From contig NZ_WHLY01000002.1 of the NCBI RefSeq assembly GCF_009296315.1, positions 496,001-560,000 of the forward strand: a stretch of DNA of 64,000 nucleotides, in the 5' to 3' direction. The notes beneath the pieces were generated by a model. That model did no database searches and was not told the DNA's origin. It worked only from the letters and a program-made list of their open reading frames with translations. This document shows, piece after piece, positions 35,443-44,543 of this stretch. This stretch comes from Salmonirosea aquatica (lineage in GTDB: Bacteria > Bacteroidota > Bacteroidia > Cytophagales > Spirosomataceae). The translations under genes were made by a program, and so were the position numbers. How positions within the stretch are numbered: position 1 is the stretch's first letter; each line of letters opens with the position of its first letter.

Positions 35443-38046
35443 CTATTCTTCCTCCATTTCTAATAACAAATTGGCAATCAGAGCGGTCCAGCCGGTTTGA
35501 TGGGCAGCCCCGAGGCCCTGGCCAGTATCGCCATGAAAAAACTCATAAAACAGGTGGTGCTCGGCAAAATGGGCTTGTGACCATTGGGTGTGTTCTTTGG
35601 CATGGTACTCGTAGGCTCCGCTGCCATTGCGTTCAAAAATCCGCAGGAGGCGTTTGGTAAGTTCCAGGGCAATCTGTTTCAGTGTCAGCTTGTTGCCCGA
35701 TTTGGCCGGAAATTCATAGGTATACCCATCGCCATAGTAGGTATGGTACTTACGTAGCGCGTTAATGATCAGGTAGTTCAGGGGAAACCAGATCGGTCCG
35801 CGCCAGTTGGAATTGCCGCCGAACATATCGCTCGAACTCTCGCCGGGCTCATACTGAATCCGGTACTCATGTCCCTGGTAGCCAAATACAAACGGATTTT
35901 CCTGATAGTACTTGGACAAGGAGCGGATGCCGTAGTCGGACAAGAATTCGGCCTCGTCCAACAGACGCTTCAAAAGCGATTCGAGTCGGTCGCCTACCAT
36001 GATTGCAAACAGGTAGTTACCGTCCTTATTCATTTCCTCAATATCCGAAATCACCCGCGTCAGGTCGGGGCGGGTGAGCTTGATCACCTGCAGCCGCGTA
36101 TTGAATTCCCGTAGCTTGACGAACATATCCTTCGGTATGATCTCCACTGCCAACAGTGGAATGATACCTACCAGCGAGCGGATTCGCAGCCGCTCGCTGG
36201 TACCATTCTCAAACTGAATGGCGTCGTAATAGAAAGCATCCTGATCGTCCCAAAGTGATATGTCCTTTTTACCGATATGGTGCATGGCCCAGCCTATGTT
36301 CAGAAAATGCCGGAAAAACTTGGCGGCCGATTCTTCAAAGGACTTGTTGTTCTGAGCCAGTTCCAGCGAGATTCGCAGCATGTTGATGGCATACATGGCC
36401 ATCCAGCTGGTCGCGTCGGCCTGCTGTAGTTTTTTGATACCAGGCGGCATGTGGTTACGATCGAAAACCCCGATGTTATCCAGCCCCAGAAAGCCCCCCT
36501 CGAATATGTCCGTGCCGTTTTCGTCTTTCTGATTGACCCACCACGTAAAGTTCATGAGTAGTTTCTGGAAAGCACGTTCTAAAAAATCCCAGTCAGGGAC
36601 ACCCGTTTTTTTCTTGTCGGCTTCATATACGTACCATACGCCCCAGGCGTGTACAGGAGGGTTCACATCACTGAAACTCCACTCGTAGGCCGGAATCTGC
36701 CCGTTGGGATGCATGTAATACTCGCGCAAAACTACCTGGACCTGCTGCTTGGCAAAATGAGAATCCACGTGTACAAAACTCGCGGCATGAAAAGCCAGAT
36801 CCCAGGCCGCGAACCAGGGGTACTCCCATTTATCGGGCATAGAGATAATATTGCGGCAGGTAAGGTGCTGCCAGGCGAAGTTACGCTTGAAATGACGGAC
36901 AGGCGGTTTTTCGTGGGGTTCCCCGAAGAGCCATTTGAACACATCCAGGTAGTAGAATTGCTTGGTCCACAGCAATCCGCTCAATGAACTGCGCAACAAA
37001 CTCTTCTGGGAGTCAGAAAGGCTTTTGGGGGTGATTTTTAAGTAAAAGTCATCCGTTTCAGACCGCCGCCTGGACACAATATCGTCAAAGCCGGTCCAGG
37101 GATCGGCCACAACACCCTTGCTTAGCCGCACTCTAAAGGTTTTCGATGCTCCGGGCTCGATCGTTCCCTGCAACCAGATGGCCGACTTGGTACCTAGTTT
37201 TTCGGGATTGACGGTATCCTGCCCATTGACGATATAATTGTTGATGCCATCCTTGACATAGGCTGCATCATTGGGCCGGTGAAAAATGCGTTGGTTATTG
37301 GTTTCGTTTTCACAAAACAACTGCTCACCCTCCTGGTGATACAGATAAAAACTGCCATTGCGCGAAGAAACGGCTTTCAGGCAATTGTCTGAGTAAGAAC
37401 CGATTTCGGGACGGCTGAAACGGGTGTTGTGCTTCCAGAAATTACGGTACCACAGGTGGGGCAGCACATGTATTGTGGCTGCCTCAGGCCCTCGGTTATG
37501 TACCGTAACCTGCATCAGGATGTCGTTGATGTCAGCTTTGGCGTACTCGATGTAACAATCAAAATAACGATTGTCCCTGAACATATCCGTATCCAGCAGT
37601 TCGTATTCGGGACTCAGACGGTCCCGACGGTTTTGCTGGAGTAGTTCCATGTATGGAAACGCTGATTGCGGATATTTATACAGGTACTTGCAGTAGGAAT
37701 GGGTAGGGGACGAATCGAGGTGAAAGTAAAGTTCCTTCACATCCTCGCCATGGTTGCCCTCGCCGTTGGTAAGGCCGAAGAGCCTTTCTTTCAGAATGGT
37801 GTCCTGGCCATTCCAGAACACGGGCGCCAGGCACAGTACCTGGTCGCTGTCACAAAATCCCCCGATTCCCTCCTCGCCCCATCGGTAGGTGTAGCTGCGG
37901 GCCAGATCGTGGTTGATGTAGGTCCAGGCATTACCCCCGGGACTATAATCCTCCCGGACCGTACCCCACTGTCGTTCGGATAGGTAGGGGCCCCATTTTT
38001 TCCATTTTTTATGATCGGATGACTGAGAAAGGCGAATATTCTCCAT
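35443..38046 (-). CDS. GH63-like cytoplasmic glucosidase (MGH1-like)
   Basis: The 867-residue protein matches the bacterial mannosyl-oligosaccharide-glucosidase-like group (GH63 clan): DYSPGGNAWTYINHDLARSY near the start, the acidic segments of the (alpha/alpha)6 barrel in the second half such as PDKWEYPWFAAWDLAFH (general-acid Asp), YEWSFSDVNPPVHAWGVWYV and NSNWRGPIWFPLNYLIINAL, and a C-terminal FFHGDTGQGLGAAHQTGWTA. No signal peptide is visible, so it is cytoplasmic and may act on glucosylglycerate or a short alpha-glucoside. It stands apart from the sulfatase operons. Confidence 0.83.
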   Translation of the reverse strand: MENIRLSQSSDHKKWKKWGPYLSERQWGTVREDYSPGGNAWTYINHDLARSYTYRWGEEGIGGFCDSDQVLCLAPVFWNGQDTILKERLFGLTNGEGNHGEDVKELYFHLDSSPTHSYCKYLYKYPQSAFPYMELLQQNRRDRLSPEYELLDTDMFRDNRYFDCYIEYAKADINDILMQVTVHNRGPEAATIHVLPHLWYRNFWKHNTRFSRPEIGSYSDNCLKAVSSRNGSFYLYHQEGEQLFCENETNNQRIFHRPNDAAYVKDGINNYIVNGQDTVNPEKLGTKSAIWLQGTIEPGASKTFRVRLSKGVVADPWTGFDDIVSRRRSETDDFYLKITPKSLSDSQKSLLRSSLSGLLWTKQFYYLDVFKWLFGEPHEKPPVRHFKRNFAWQHLTCRNIISMPDKWEYPWFAAWDLAFHAASFVHVDSHFAKQQVQVVLREYYMHPNGQIPAYEWSFSDVNPPVHAWGVWYVYEADKKKTGVPDWDFLERAFQKLLMNFTWWVNQKDENGTDIFEGGFLGLDNIGVFDRNHMPPGIKKLQQADATSWMAMYAINMLRISLELAQNNKSFEESAAKFFRHFLNIGWAMHHIGKKDISLWDDQDAFYYDAIQFENGTSERLRIRSLVGIIPLLAVEIIPKDMFVKLREFNTRLQVIKLTRPDLTRVISDIEEMNKDGNYLFAIMVGDRLESLLKRLLDEAEFLSDYGIRSLSKYYQENPFVFGYQGHEYRIQYEPGESSSDMFGGNSNWRGPIWFPLNYLIINALRKYHTYYGDGYTYEFPAKSGNKLTLKQIALELTKRLLRIFERNGSGAYEYHAKEHTQWSQAHFAEHHLFYEFFHGDTGQGLGAAHQTGWTALIANLLLEMEEE

Positions 38047-38299
38047 ACTGATTCACTAGCCGCTATTTGAGTACAGAGGGTAATATAGTGCATATTTTGA
38101 ATATAACTATATTAATATCCAATCTTTATATTCATCCTGACAGATCATCGTCATTTTTTCAATTCTACCTAATAATCTTCTGAATTTATAGCTGCCCCGT
38201 CTAATCTCTATATGTAAATCAAAAACGTATATCGCAGTTAGTTTGAATATTATTTTTACATATAACAGTACTATTCATATAATTTTCCATTTTGAAGGT
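38047..38299. other. AT-rich intergenic region
   Basis: No gene is visible in this 253-base AT-rich stretch between the GH63-like gene (upstream side) and the GNAT gene's 3' end. It should hold the promoter for the GH63-like gene; several A/T-rich -7-like boxes exist but none is convincing. Confidence 0.4.
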
Positions 38300-38743
38300 C
38301 TATGCAGGAAGCTGCATGTGCAGAATGGGATAAGGCTTTCCGGTTCCGTCTAGTTCGGATCGTGAGATCACCCTAAACCCGGCTTTTTCATAAAACTTCA
38401 ACGCCTCCCCATTCTGTTCATTGACATCCACATGGGTAATACCCAGATTGTCGATGGCATGCCTGAGGAGTATTTTGCCAATTCCTTTCCCTCTGGCCTC
38501 GGGAGCCAGGAAAAGCATTTCCAGCCTGTGTTCACTCACTCCCATAAAACCCAGGATCATTGGGTCGGCATCCCGTACCACGGTCAATTTAACCTGATCG
38601 AACACCTCATTTTCCTGAATAATCTTTTTAAAAAACTCAACGGCACCCTCATGCAGAAAATGGTGCGTGGCCCGTACCGAAGCTTCCCAGATGGCCAAAA
38701 GGGTGGGGTAATCGGATTTATTGGGGGTAGCTAACGTGTACAT
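38300..38743 (-). CDS. GNAT family N-acetyltransferase
   Basis: From ATG 38743 (MYTLATPNKSDYPTLLAIWE) the protein is 147 residues, one GNAT domain. The acetyl-CoA-binding motif A is LEMLFLAPEARGKGIGKILL with the RGKGIG loop; motif B is in ITHVDVNEQNGEALKFYEKA. Sequence resembles the YjaB-like group, whose substrates are mostly unknown. The longer frame to 38842 is not supported by family length. Single gene. Confidence 0.85.
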   Translation of the reverse strand: MYTLATPNKSDYPTLLAIWEASVRATHHFLHEGAVEFFKKIIQENEVFDQVKLTVVRDADPMILGFMGVSEHRLEMLFLAPEARGKGIGKILLRHAIDNLGITHVDVNEQNGEALKFYEKAGFRVISRSELDGTGKPYPILHMQLPA

Positions 38744-38880
38744 CGTGGCGGGGACTATTGTTTTCCGCAAATGTAGGGCTTTCAATTGCAAAGGATTCAG
38801 GCCCGGCGAAGGTACCCCCCGGCGTTCGTATTTTTTCCGCACCCCGGTTTGTCCATAAAGAAGCTACCTAAGGCACCTCT

Positions 38881-39408
38881 TCATTCGTAATACCGCTCAC
38901 GGAATGCCTGCTTCTGCCGCAGATACTCCGGGTGATCCTTGGCCCGGAACCAGTATTCTTTAAATACCGTTGCCGCCCGTGCTTTTTCGTTGGTAAGGGC
39001 ATCTTCTTCCTGTTCCAGCAGTGGATTACCTTTGTTTTTGCTCCCCGAGGAATAGGGGTACCCTCGACCTTCGGTATTATCCTCTTCGCTGACCGAATAC
39101 TTGCGGCCGCTTTTGTGGTTGGCGTAGCGTCGGGCGCGGGTGAAACCCATCTGCAGATACTTGCGGGCCATATCGGCTCCCACAAAATCGTGGTCTTTGA
39201 GGTACTGTTCAAAAATAGCGTAAATTTTCTCCGCTGATTCGCGAGCTACGGCTTCGGTTTTGAACTTCCAGTAGGGTAGAATCTCCGATTTGTAGGGCTG
39301 CACCAGCAGTACACCCTGCTCCCCTACCCCAATGCGGTAAAGCTCGGGGTGCTTCCGAAAATCGGTAGTGTCAAAATCCAGGGAATAGTTGAAGGCATTG
39401 CGGGCCAT
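38881..39408 (-). CDS. DUF4385 family protein
   Basis: The 175-residue protein fits the DUF4385 family by its opening FNYSLDFDTTDFRKHPELYR, the VQPYKSEILPYWKFK segment and DMARKYLQMGFTRARRYANH, followed by a Lys-rich charged tail (ARAATVFKEYWFRAKDHPEY). No function is established for the family. It is cytoplasmic and monocistronic. Confidence 0.75.
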   Translation of the reverse strand: MARNAFNYSLDFDTTDFRKHPELYRIGVGEQGVLLVQPYKSEILPYWKFKTEAVARESAEKIYAIFEQYLKDHDFVGADMARKYLQMGFTRARRYANHKSGRKYSVSEEDNTEGRGYPYSSGSKNKGNPLLEQEEDALTNEKARAATVFKEYWFRAKDHPEYLRQKQAFRERYYE

Positions 39409-39612
39409 AGTGCTTCACGGTGAATGGGGTACCCTACTTTCCTAAAACAACGTGCCGGTTCTAGCAGGTCCATCAGCGAAGCATAGGTACCTTCGCTATT
39501 TCAAATCCAGCGAAGTTCGACTTAGCAGTGTCCTTAGAATCCAAGGGCTTTGGAAAATCTGTTTCTCATTCAGGATCAGTGCGCCGGAGGCATTATGTAA
39601 ATTAAAAGATTT

Positions 39613-40731
39613 TCATCGGGTAGCGGTAATCAAACGTTTGGATGTTTTTTTTCGCTTGTGGCGCCACCAAAGCAGAAAACCCGTCACTGACAAAAAACCG
39701 GGGGTAAGCCCCAAGATAACGTACAGAACTTTAACAAAGGTACCCCCGTAATTCCCGACGTGCAGGGGATGGACGGTAGCTTCAATTTTCTCCCCGCCCG
39801 ATAAATCCGAGTAACGCGTCAGTCCCTCGAACTTTCCGGTATAGGCATCAAACACAATGGCATTGCTCCCCGAAAATAGCCGGTTTTCATCGTGATAATA
39901 TCCTCTTACGCTGAATTTCCGCTGGGGCTGAGTAGGCAGGTACACATAATCAGGCGTAAAATCAGGCGCTTTTTGCAGGGCCTGCCCGTACAGGTCCTGC
40001 AGGGAGACTTGAGCAAGGGTGTTGGCGGGCGTGGGGATCGTTTCATTGTCCCAGGTTTTCTTTTCGAACGCAAAAAGATTCAACCAGAATCCAGTAAAGA
40101 AAATAAGGGCATTGAGTCCCAAAGACCATACCCCTACTATACGGTGCAGGTCGGATGTAACGGTACGCCAGCTCTTGCGGTTGATGCGCATCCGAAACGT
40201 CAGTACCTTCCAGACGAATCGGCGATAAACAACGACTCCTGTAAACAGGGAAGCCAGCATGCATAGCCCGAAAATGGCCGTTAACGCCGCGCCGGGCATG
40301 CCGAGATGAAGCGAAAAATGAAACTGGAAGAGCCATTCGATCCAGCCTACCTCGAGGTCGTCACTGCGCCCCTGCCGGAGCACCTGACCCGTGTACTGGT
40401 TAATATTGATGGCCCCCAGGTCGTAGGAAATCAATCGCATATCATTCATGTAGAGACGAAATTGATACGAATGCTCCGGAGATGCTTCGGGATTCATCCA
40501 GGCTATCCCGTCAAGATTGGGATAGTGGGTAGTGATGATGTGATAGAGGCTATCGAGCGACAAGGGAGTACCTTCCGGTTTGACCGCCAGGGCACTGCGA
40601 TAAATGACCGGGTCCAGTTCCTCCATGAAAACGAGCATCGATCCACTTAGCCCGAGCAGGATCAGAAAAAAACCTGTGATCAGGCCCAACCAACTGTGGA
40701 TACTGAAAAGAAGACGGCCCGGTTTATACAT
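39613..40731 (-). CDS. PepSY-associated transmembrane protein
   Basis: The 372-residue protein has the four-helix layout of the PepSY_TM family: SWLGLITGFFLILLGLSGSM, FGLCMLASLFTGVVVYRRF, LGLNALIFFTGFWLNLFAF and VLYVILGLTPGFLSVTGFLL, with large periplasmic loops carrying PepSY-like segments. Homologues often act with TonB-dependent siderophore receptors as ferric reductases; the conserved His near the helices (SIHSWLG, TSDLHRIVG, HVGNYGGT) fit haem or metal ligation. No receptor gene adjoins it. The small membrane protein upstream may be co-transcribed. Confidence 0.85.
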   Translation of the reverse strand: MYKPGRLLFSIHSWLGLITGFFLILLGLSGSMLVFMEELDPVIYRSALAVKPEGTPLSLDSLYHIITTHYPNLDGIAWMNPEASPEHSYQFRLYMNDMRLISYDLGAININQYTGQVLRQGRSDDLEVGWIEWLFQFHFSLHLGMPGAALTAIFGLCMLASLFTGVVVYRRFVWKVLTFRMRINRKSWRTVTSDLHRIVGVWSLGLNALIFFTGFWLNLFAFEKKTWDNETIPTPANTLAQVSLQDLYGQALQKAPDFTPDYVYLPTQPQRKFSVRGYYHDENRLFSGSNAIVFDAYTGKFEGLTRYSDLSGGEKIEATVHPLHVGNYGGTFVKVLYVILGLTPGFLSVTGFLLWWRHKRKKTSKRLITATR

Positions 40732-40761
40732 GAATTATTCTTTTTGGACTACGCCGACTCA

Positions 40762-41229
40762 TCATTTAGCCACGATTGCTGCTTTCTTGTAAAACCAATC
40801 TGCTGCTAGGGATGCCGGTAAGCCGATCGCGTACATTAAGATCACGGCGTTTTTTAAGAAACCCGCCCATGTATTGGTCAATGGCGCAACCTGGGTCAAT
40901 GGCAGTACGCCCCACCTCATCAGCACCTGTACCAGTAGCCCATACAATACGGCATTGAGCCATGTGTTCCGGTGCAAAAATTTCAGCCTTGGATATAGCA
41001 GGATAAAACCTCCTGTCCAGCCAATGGCGATTATGTAATGAAAAACCAATCCATACATCGCAAATTCTTTGCCACCTTCAAGAGCCGTACTTCCAAACAC
41101 GCCACTAGCTACGTATTTCAGGACTGCGACCCCGTTTCCGCCCGCCAATATAAAAATAGCTGAAAGTATGTCGATCGTTCCGGCAATCAGGCCTGTAAGC
41201 AAAATCGTGAGGATGAGTTTCGTATACAT
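40762..41229 (-). CDS. Small integral membrane protein
   Basis: The 155-residue protein has four hydrophobic helices (LILTILLTGLIAGTIDILSA, HYIIAIGWTGGFILLY, AVLYGLLVQVLMRWGVL, AVILMYAIGLPASLAADWFY). It resembles DUF1440/YagU-like membrane proteins in length and layout, with no known activity; I would not name it more closely. It lies 30 bases upstream of the PepSY gene on the same strand. Confidence 0.7.
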   Translation of the reverse strand: MYTKLILTILLTGLIAGTIDILSAIFILAGGNGVAVLKYVASGVFGSTALEGGKEFAMYGLVFHYIIAIGWTGGFILLYPRLKFLHRNTWLNAVLYGLLVQVLMRWGVLPLTQVAPLTNTWAGFLKNAVILMYAIGLPASLAADWFYKKAAIVAK

Positions 41230-41268
41230 TGCTTCACTGTTTTAGCCAGCCAACTCTATGGTAGGTAC

Positions 41269-41457
41269 TTACTGCCTTCCTCCCGCAAAATCCGGCAGCG
41301 TTTTCCGCCAGGCCAACAGTTGCTGAGTCATCTGTTGCACCAGTTTCGGATTCTCCGTGGCTACGTTTTGGGTTTCCAACGCATCCTTTTCCAGGTTGTA
41401 CAATTGCGCATCGGTACCGTCGGTATTGAGCAATATTTTCCATTTGCCCCGCCGCAA
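41269..41457 (-). pseudogene. Displaced C-terminus of sulfatase 6
   Basis: This frame carries the normal sulfatase ending: LRRGKWKILLNTDGTDAQLY followed by NLEKDALETQNVA and a helical tail. In frame with it, upstream, PDAEDVSPNLAL follows directly from the point where the main frame fails. Restoring one C to the C5 tract would give one gene spanning 41269-42665. Confidence 0.8.
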
Positions 41458-42665
41458 CGCCAGATTGGGACTGACATCTTCAGCATCAGGGGGTAATTGA
41501 AGCTGACGTGATTTCGTCCGTACTCCCAGTAGATAGGTTTGTTGCGGGCAAACTTTTTGCCAAACCAGGCCTCTGATACATCCTCTCCATCCATTCGTTC
41601 GGGGGTAGGCAGGTCCGATTGCGTTATTTTACAAAAGGTAGGAAAAAGGTCGGTAGCCGTCATGACGGCGGTTTCATCCACCCGACCGGCGGGTACCTTT
41701 CCGGGGTAGCGAACGATGAACGGCATGCGGATGCCGCCTTCGAAGAGCGACAGCTTGGTACCCCTCAGCCCCACCGTGCGGCGGTCGCCGAAGGCGGGCA
41801 GGGGGCCATTGTCGCTGGTGAAAATGACCAGAGTGTTTTCGTCCAGTCCCAAAGCTTTGATTCCCGCCATCAGCCGCCCGATCTGCGTATCCACTTCCAC
41901 CAGAACTTTTTGTAGGTTGGGCATTTTTTCCGAGTCACGGGGATGGGCTTCCATCGCTTCGGGATCGGGAATCCAGGGCGTGTGTACGTCGTCAAGCCAA
42001 AGGTTAACGAATGAAGAGTTACCCTGGTTTTTTGCCAGAAAAGCTAACGTTTTGTCTACGAAATAAGCTGTGCGGTTCCAGCGCTTGATACTGTCTTCCT
42101 TCGACCAGATCCAGTTGGTGGCGGTCAGTAGCGGGTCGGGATCAGGACTTTCGTAGGTACTGGAGTACTCGTCGAACCCATACTCGGGAATGCCGGGGGC
42201 TTCGGTCACGTCGCGTCCACCGCCCATGTGCCATTTGCCGAAGTGCGCGGTATGGTAGCCGTTCTGCCGCAGGGTACGGGCCACCGAGGGTGCCCGGGGA
42301 TCGAGGAAATCGGCCTGTTCGCAGGTACGGTTATGCTTTTTGTTGCTCAGGTAGGAGGTAATGTTCCAGCGGGCGGGGTGCATGCCGGTCGTGAGCGACA
42401 CCCGCGAGGGCGAACAGATGGGCGACCCGCTGTAATACTGCGTAAACCGGGTACCCTCGGAGGCCAGTCGGTCAATATTCGGTGTGGGGGTCACTTTGCC
42501 CCCGTAACAGCCCACATCACCGATGCCCATGTCATCGGTCAGGATCAGGATGATGTTGGGGGGCCGCTGCGAAGCTTTTTGGCCTACCACAGGCTGCACA
42601 AAACCCAACAAAACGACTACCGAGGCAATAACAAGCCTTTCACAACCGCAAAAAATCCATTTCAT
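41361..42665 (-). CDS. Exported sulfatase 6, frameshifted near the C-terminus
   Basis: From ATG 42665 (MKWIFCGC) a signal peptide leads into LILTDDMGIGDVGCYGG, CSPSR with formylglycine Cys84, FGKWHMGGG and FTSDNGPLPAFGDRR, all standard S1 active-site segments. The frame breaks after WEYGRNHVSFNYP: a C5 run at about 41489-41493 shifts it into a nonsense tail of 35 residues. One additional C would continue into the natural C-terminus ending at 41269. Sulfatase 7 lies immediately upstream on the same strand, 45 bases away, so the two form one transcript. Confidence 0.82.
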   Translation of the reverse strand: MKWIFCGCERLVIASVVVLLGFVQPVVGQKASQRPPNIILILTDDMGIGDVGCYGGKVTPTPNIDRLASEGTRFTQYYSGSPICSPSRVSLTTGMHPARWNITSYLSNKKHNRTCEQADFLDPRAPSVARTLRQNGYHTAHFGKWHMGGGRDVTEAPGIPEYGFDEYSSTYESPDPDPLLTATNWIWSKEDSIKRWNRTAYFVDKTLAFLAKNQGNSSFVNLWLDDVHTPWIPDPEAMEAHPRDSEKMPNLQKVLVEVDTQIGRLMAGIKALGLDENTLVIFTSDNGPLPAFGDRRTVGLRGTKLSLFEGGIRMPFIVRYPGKVPAGRVDETAVMTATDLFPTFCKITQSDLPTPERMDGEDVSEAWFGKKFARNKPIYWEYGRNHVSFNYPLMLKMSVPIWRCGGANGKYCSIPTVPMRNCTTWKRMRWKPKT

Positions 42666-42710
42666 ACGCATCTCATAATTCATAACTCATATCTCATAAT
42701 TTATATTTCA
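42666..42710. repeat. Short tandem ATCTCATAATTCATA-like repeats
   Basis: The gap between sulfatases 6 and 7 consists of repeated variants of CATCTCATAATTCATA, ACTCATATCTCATAATT and TATATTTCAT. The same word forms the arms of the inverted repeat at 6214-6288. It may be a small dispersed repeat family. Confidence 0.5.
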
Positions 42711-44348
42711 TCATTCCGAAACCCCCATCCGTTTGCTCCATGCCTCGTATTTCTGCTTTAAGTCGGCAGCCTTTGCCGGATTCTTCATCATCAGGTTGTC
42801 TGATTCCGTGCGGTCGGCTTTGAGGTCGTAGAGTTCCCAGGCTTTCCTTTTGGGGGCTACCAGTTTCCAATCGCCTTCGATAAGCGCCTTGCCTCCTTCG
42901 TGCTCGAAGAACAATTGGGCATAACCTGGACGCTTTTTCCCTAAAAGTACTGGCAAAAGGCTTTGCCCATCCATCGCCTTGATCGTGTTCCCCTGATAAA
43001 CTTTCGGATAGGGTATATCGGTCAGGTCCAGTAAGGTAGGCATAATATCCATAACGTGCGTCAGCTCGTCCGAAACGCTGCCTTTGGGCGTTTTCAGCCC
43101 CTTCCAATGGACAATCATGGGGGTCCGGATACCGCCGCCGATGGATTCGGCTTTCCACAAGCGGTAGGGCGAGTTGATGGCGTTGGCCCATTCCGGCCCG
43201 ATACCCGTATAAGAAATCTCCTTCCCGATATCCGCCACCGGAATCGCATCGGCGTACAGCAGTTTTTCTCCAGAACGGGTTTCGGAGGGGCGGTCGTAAC
43301 CCGAAACGTGCATGATTTCGGGTGAGGCTCCGTTGTCCGACATGAACACGATCAGCGTGTTGTCCAGCGCTCCCGTTTCTTCCAGCGTTTTCAGTACCTG
43401 ACCGATCCCGCGGTCCATGCGCGCTACCATCGCCGCGTGGGTAGCCATTTTTTTTGTGTTGAACTCTTTTTCTGCCGCCGATAGCTCCGCCCATTTCCGA
43501 CCCTGAATGGGTGAGAGTTTGTTACTTTGGGGAGTCAGCAAGCCCATTTTAATCTGTCGGTCGCGACGTTTCTGTTGCAACACATCCCAACCTTCCTGGT
43601 ACACCGGCAGGTACCTTTCGATATCCTCCTGCGGGGCTTGAATGGGCCAGTGGGGCGAGGTATAGGCCAGGTAGAGGAAAAACGGATCGTCCTTTTTGGT
43701 AAAATCCCGAATGTACTCCGTGGCCTTCTGGCTGAAATCGTCGGTGATATAGTAGTCTTTCCCCACGGTTTTGACGGGCTTATCGCCTTCCACCAGCGAG
43801 AATGGATCGTAGTAGCTGACCACGCCCCAGATGATGCCGTAATGTTTGTCGAAGCCCCGGTTGATCGGGTAGGTACTGACCTCCGCGAAGGGAATCCCGG
43901 GGTCGTACTGATGATTCAGCCAGTCCAGGTGCTTAGCCTTGTCTTTTAGCGGAATAGCCTCAGACAGATGCCACTTGCCTACCATGCCCGTTTGGTAGCC
44001 GTGGGGCTTCAGGGCCTCGGCGATGGTGACTCCGTCGCGGGTCAGGCTTTTGCCATTGCGGTCCAGACCTACCTTGTGCTGGTACTGACCCGTGAGCAGG
44101 CTGGCGCGAGTAGGACAGCAGCGGGCCGTGTTGTAGGCATTCCGAAAGCGCAACCCGTTGGCGGCCAGTCGGTCCAGATTGGGCGTTTTAATTTCCCCAC
44201 CGTAACAGCCCAAATCCGAATAGCCCATGTCATCGGCCATGATAACCAGAATATTGGGTTTTACAGCCTCGGGTTTGATCTTCCTGGTGATGTTGCCCAG
44301 CAGGGCCAAAATCAGCAGCAACAAACCCAGCATTGATAATTTTCCCAT
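42711..44348 (-). CDS. Exported arylsulfatase-type sulfatase 7
   Basis: A 545-residue S1 sulfatase with an N-terminal Leu-rich signal or anchor (SMLGLLLLILALLGNI). VIMADDMGYSDLGCYGG, CCPTR (formylglycine Cys77), VGKWHLSEAIPLKDKAKHLD and FMSDNGASPEIMHVSGYD are the active-site regions. It is a paralogue of sulfatase 4, sharing CCPTRASLLTG and the long RRDRQIKMGLL insertion. First gene of the minus-strand sulfatase pair and divergent from araB, 195 bases apart, which places it next to arabinose catabolism. Confidence 0.9.
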   Translation of the reverse strand: MGKLSMLGLLLLILALLGNITRKIKPEAVKPNILVIMADDMGYSDLGCYGGEIKTPNLDRLAANGLRFRNAYNTARCCPTRASLLTGQYQHKVGLDRNGKSLTRDGVTIAEALKPHGYQTGMVGKWHLSEAIPLKDKAKHLDWLNHQYDPGIPFAEVSTYPINRGFDKHYGIIWGVVSYYDPFSLVEGDKPVKTVGKDYYITDDFSQKATEYIRDFTKKDDPFFLYLAYTSPHWPIQAPQEDIERYLPVYQEGWDVLQQKRRDRQIKMGLLTPQSNKLSPIQGRKWAELSAAEKEFNTKKMATHAAMVARMDRGIGQVLKTLEETGALDNTLIVFMSDNGASPEIMHVSGYDRPSETRSGEKLLYADAIPVADIGKEISYTGIGPEWANAINSPYRLWKAESIGGGIRTPMIVHWKGLKTPKGSVSDELTHVMDIMPTLLDLTDIPYPKVYQGNTIKAMDGQSLLPVLLGKKRPGYAQLFFEHEGGKALIEGDWKLVAPKRKAWELYDLKADRTESDNLMMKNPAKAADLKQKYEAWSKRMGVSE

Positions 44349-44543
44349 GAAAAGATGAAGGATTGCTTTGGGACTAAAATAAGGAAGCAGGGTTTTTCTA
44401 CCTGCTAATTTTTTACAAATAGCTCGGAATAATCTTCGTTCAAAAGTAGTATTTTGCCCTTTCCGGCTCTTTAAAGGGCAGGACTGAGTTTGGTCAATCA
44501 GAAAAGTGTCAAAAAGACACGAACAGCCTTTTACAAGAATTAC

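Noticed and set aside
42694-43494. 266-codon minus-strand frame within sulfatase 7
   Set aside because: Shadow of the sulfatase gene on the same strand; Arg/Gly-rich with no domain.
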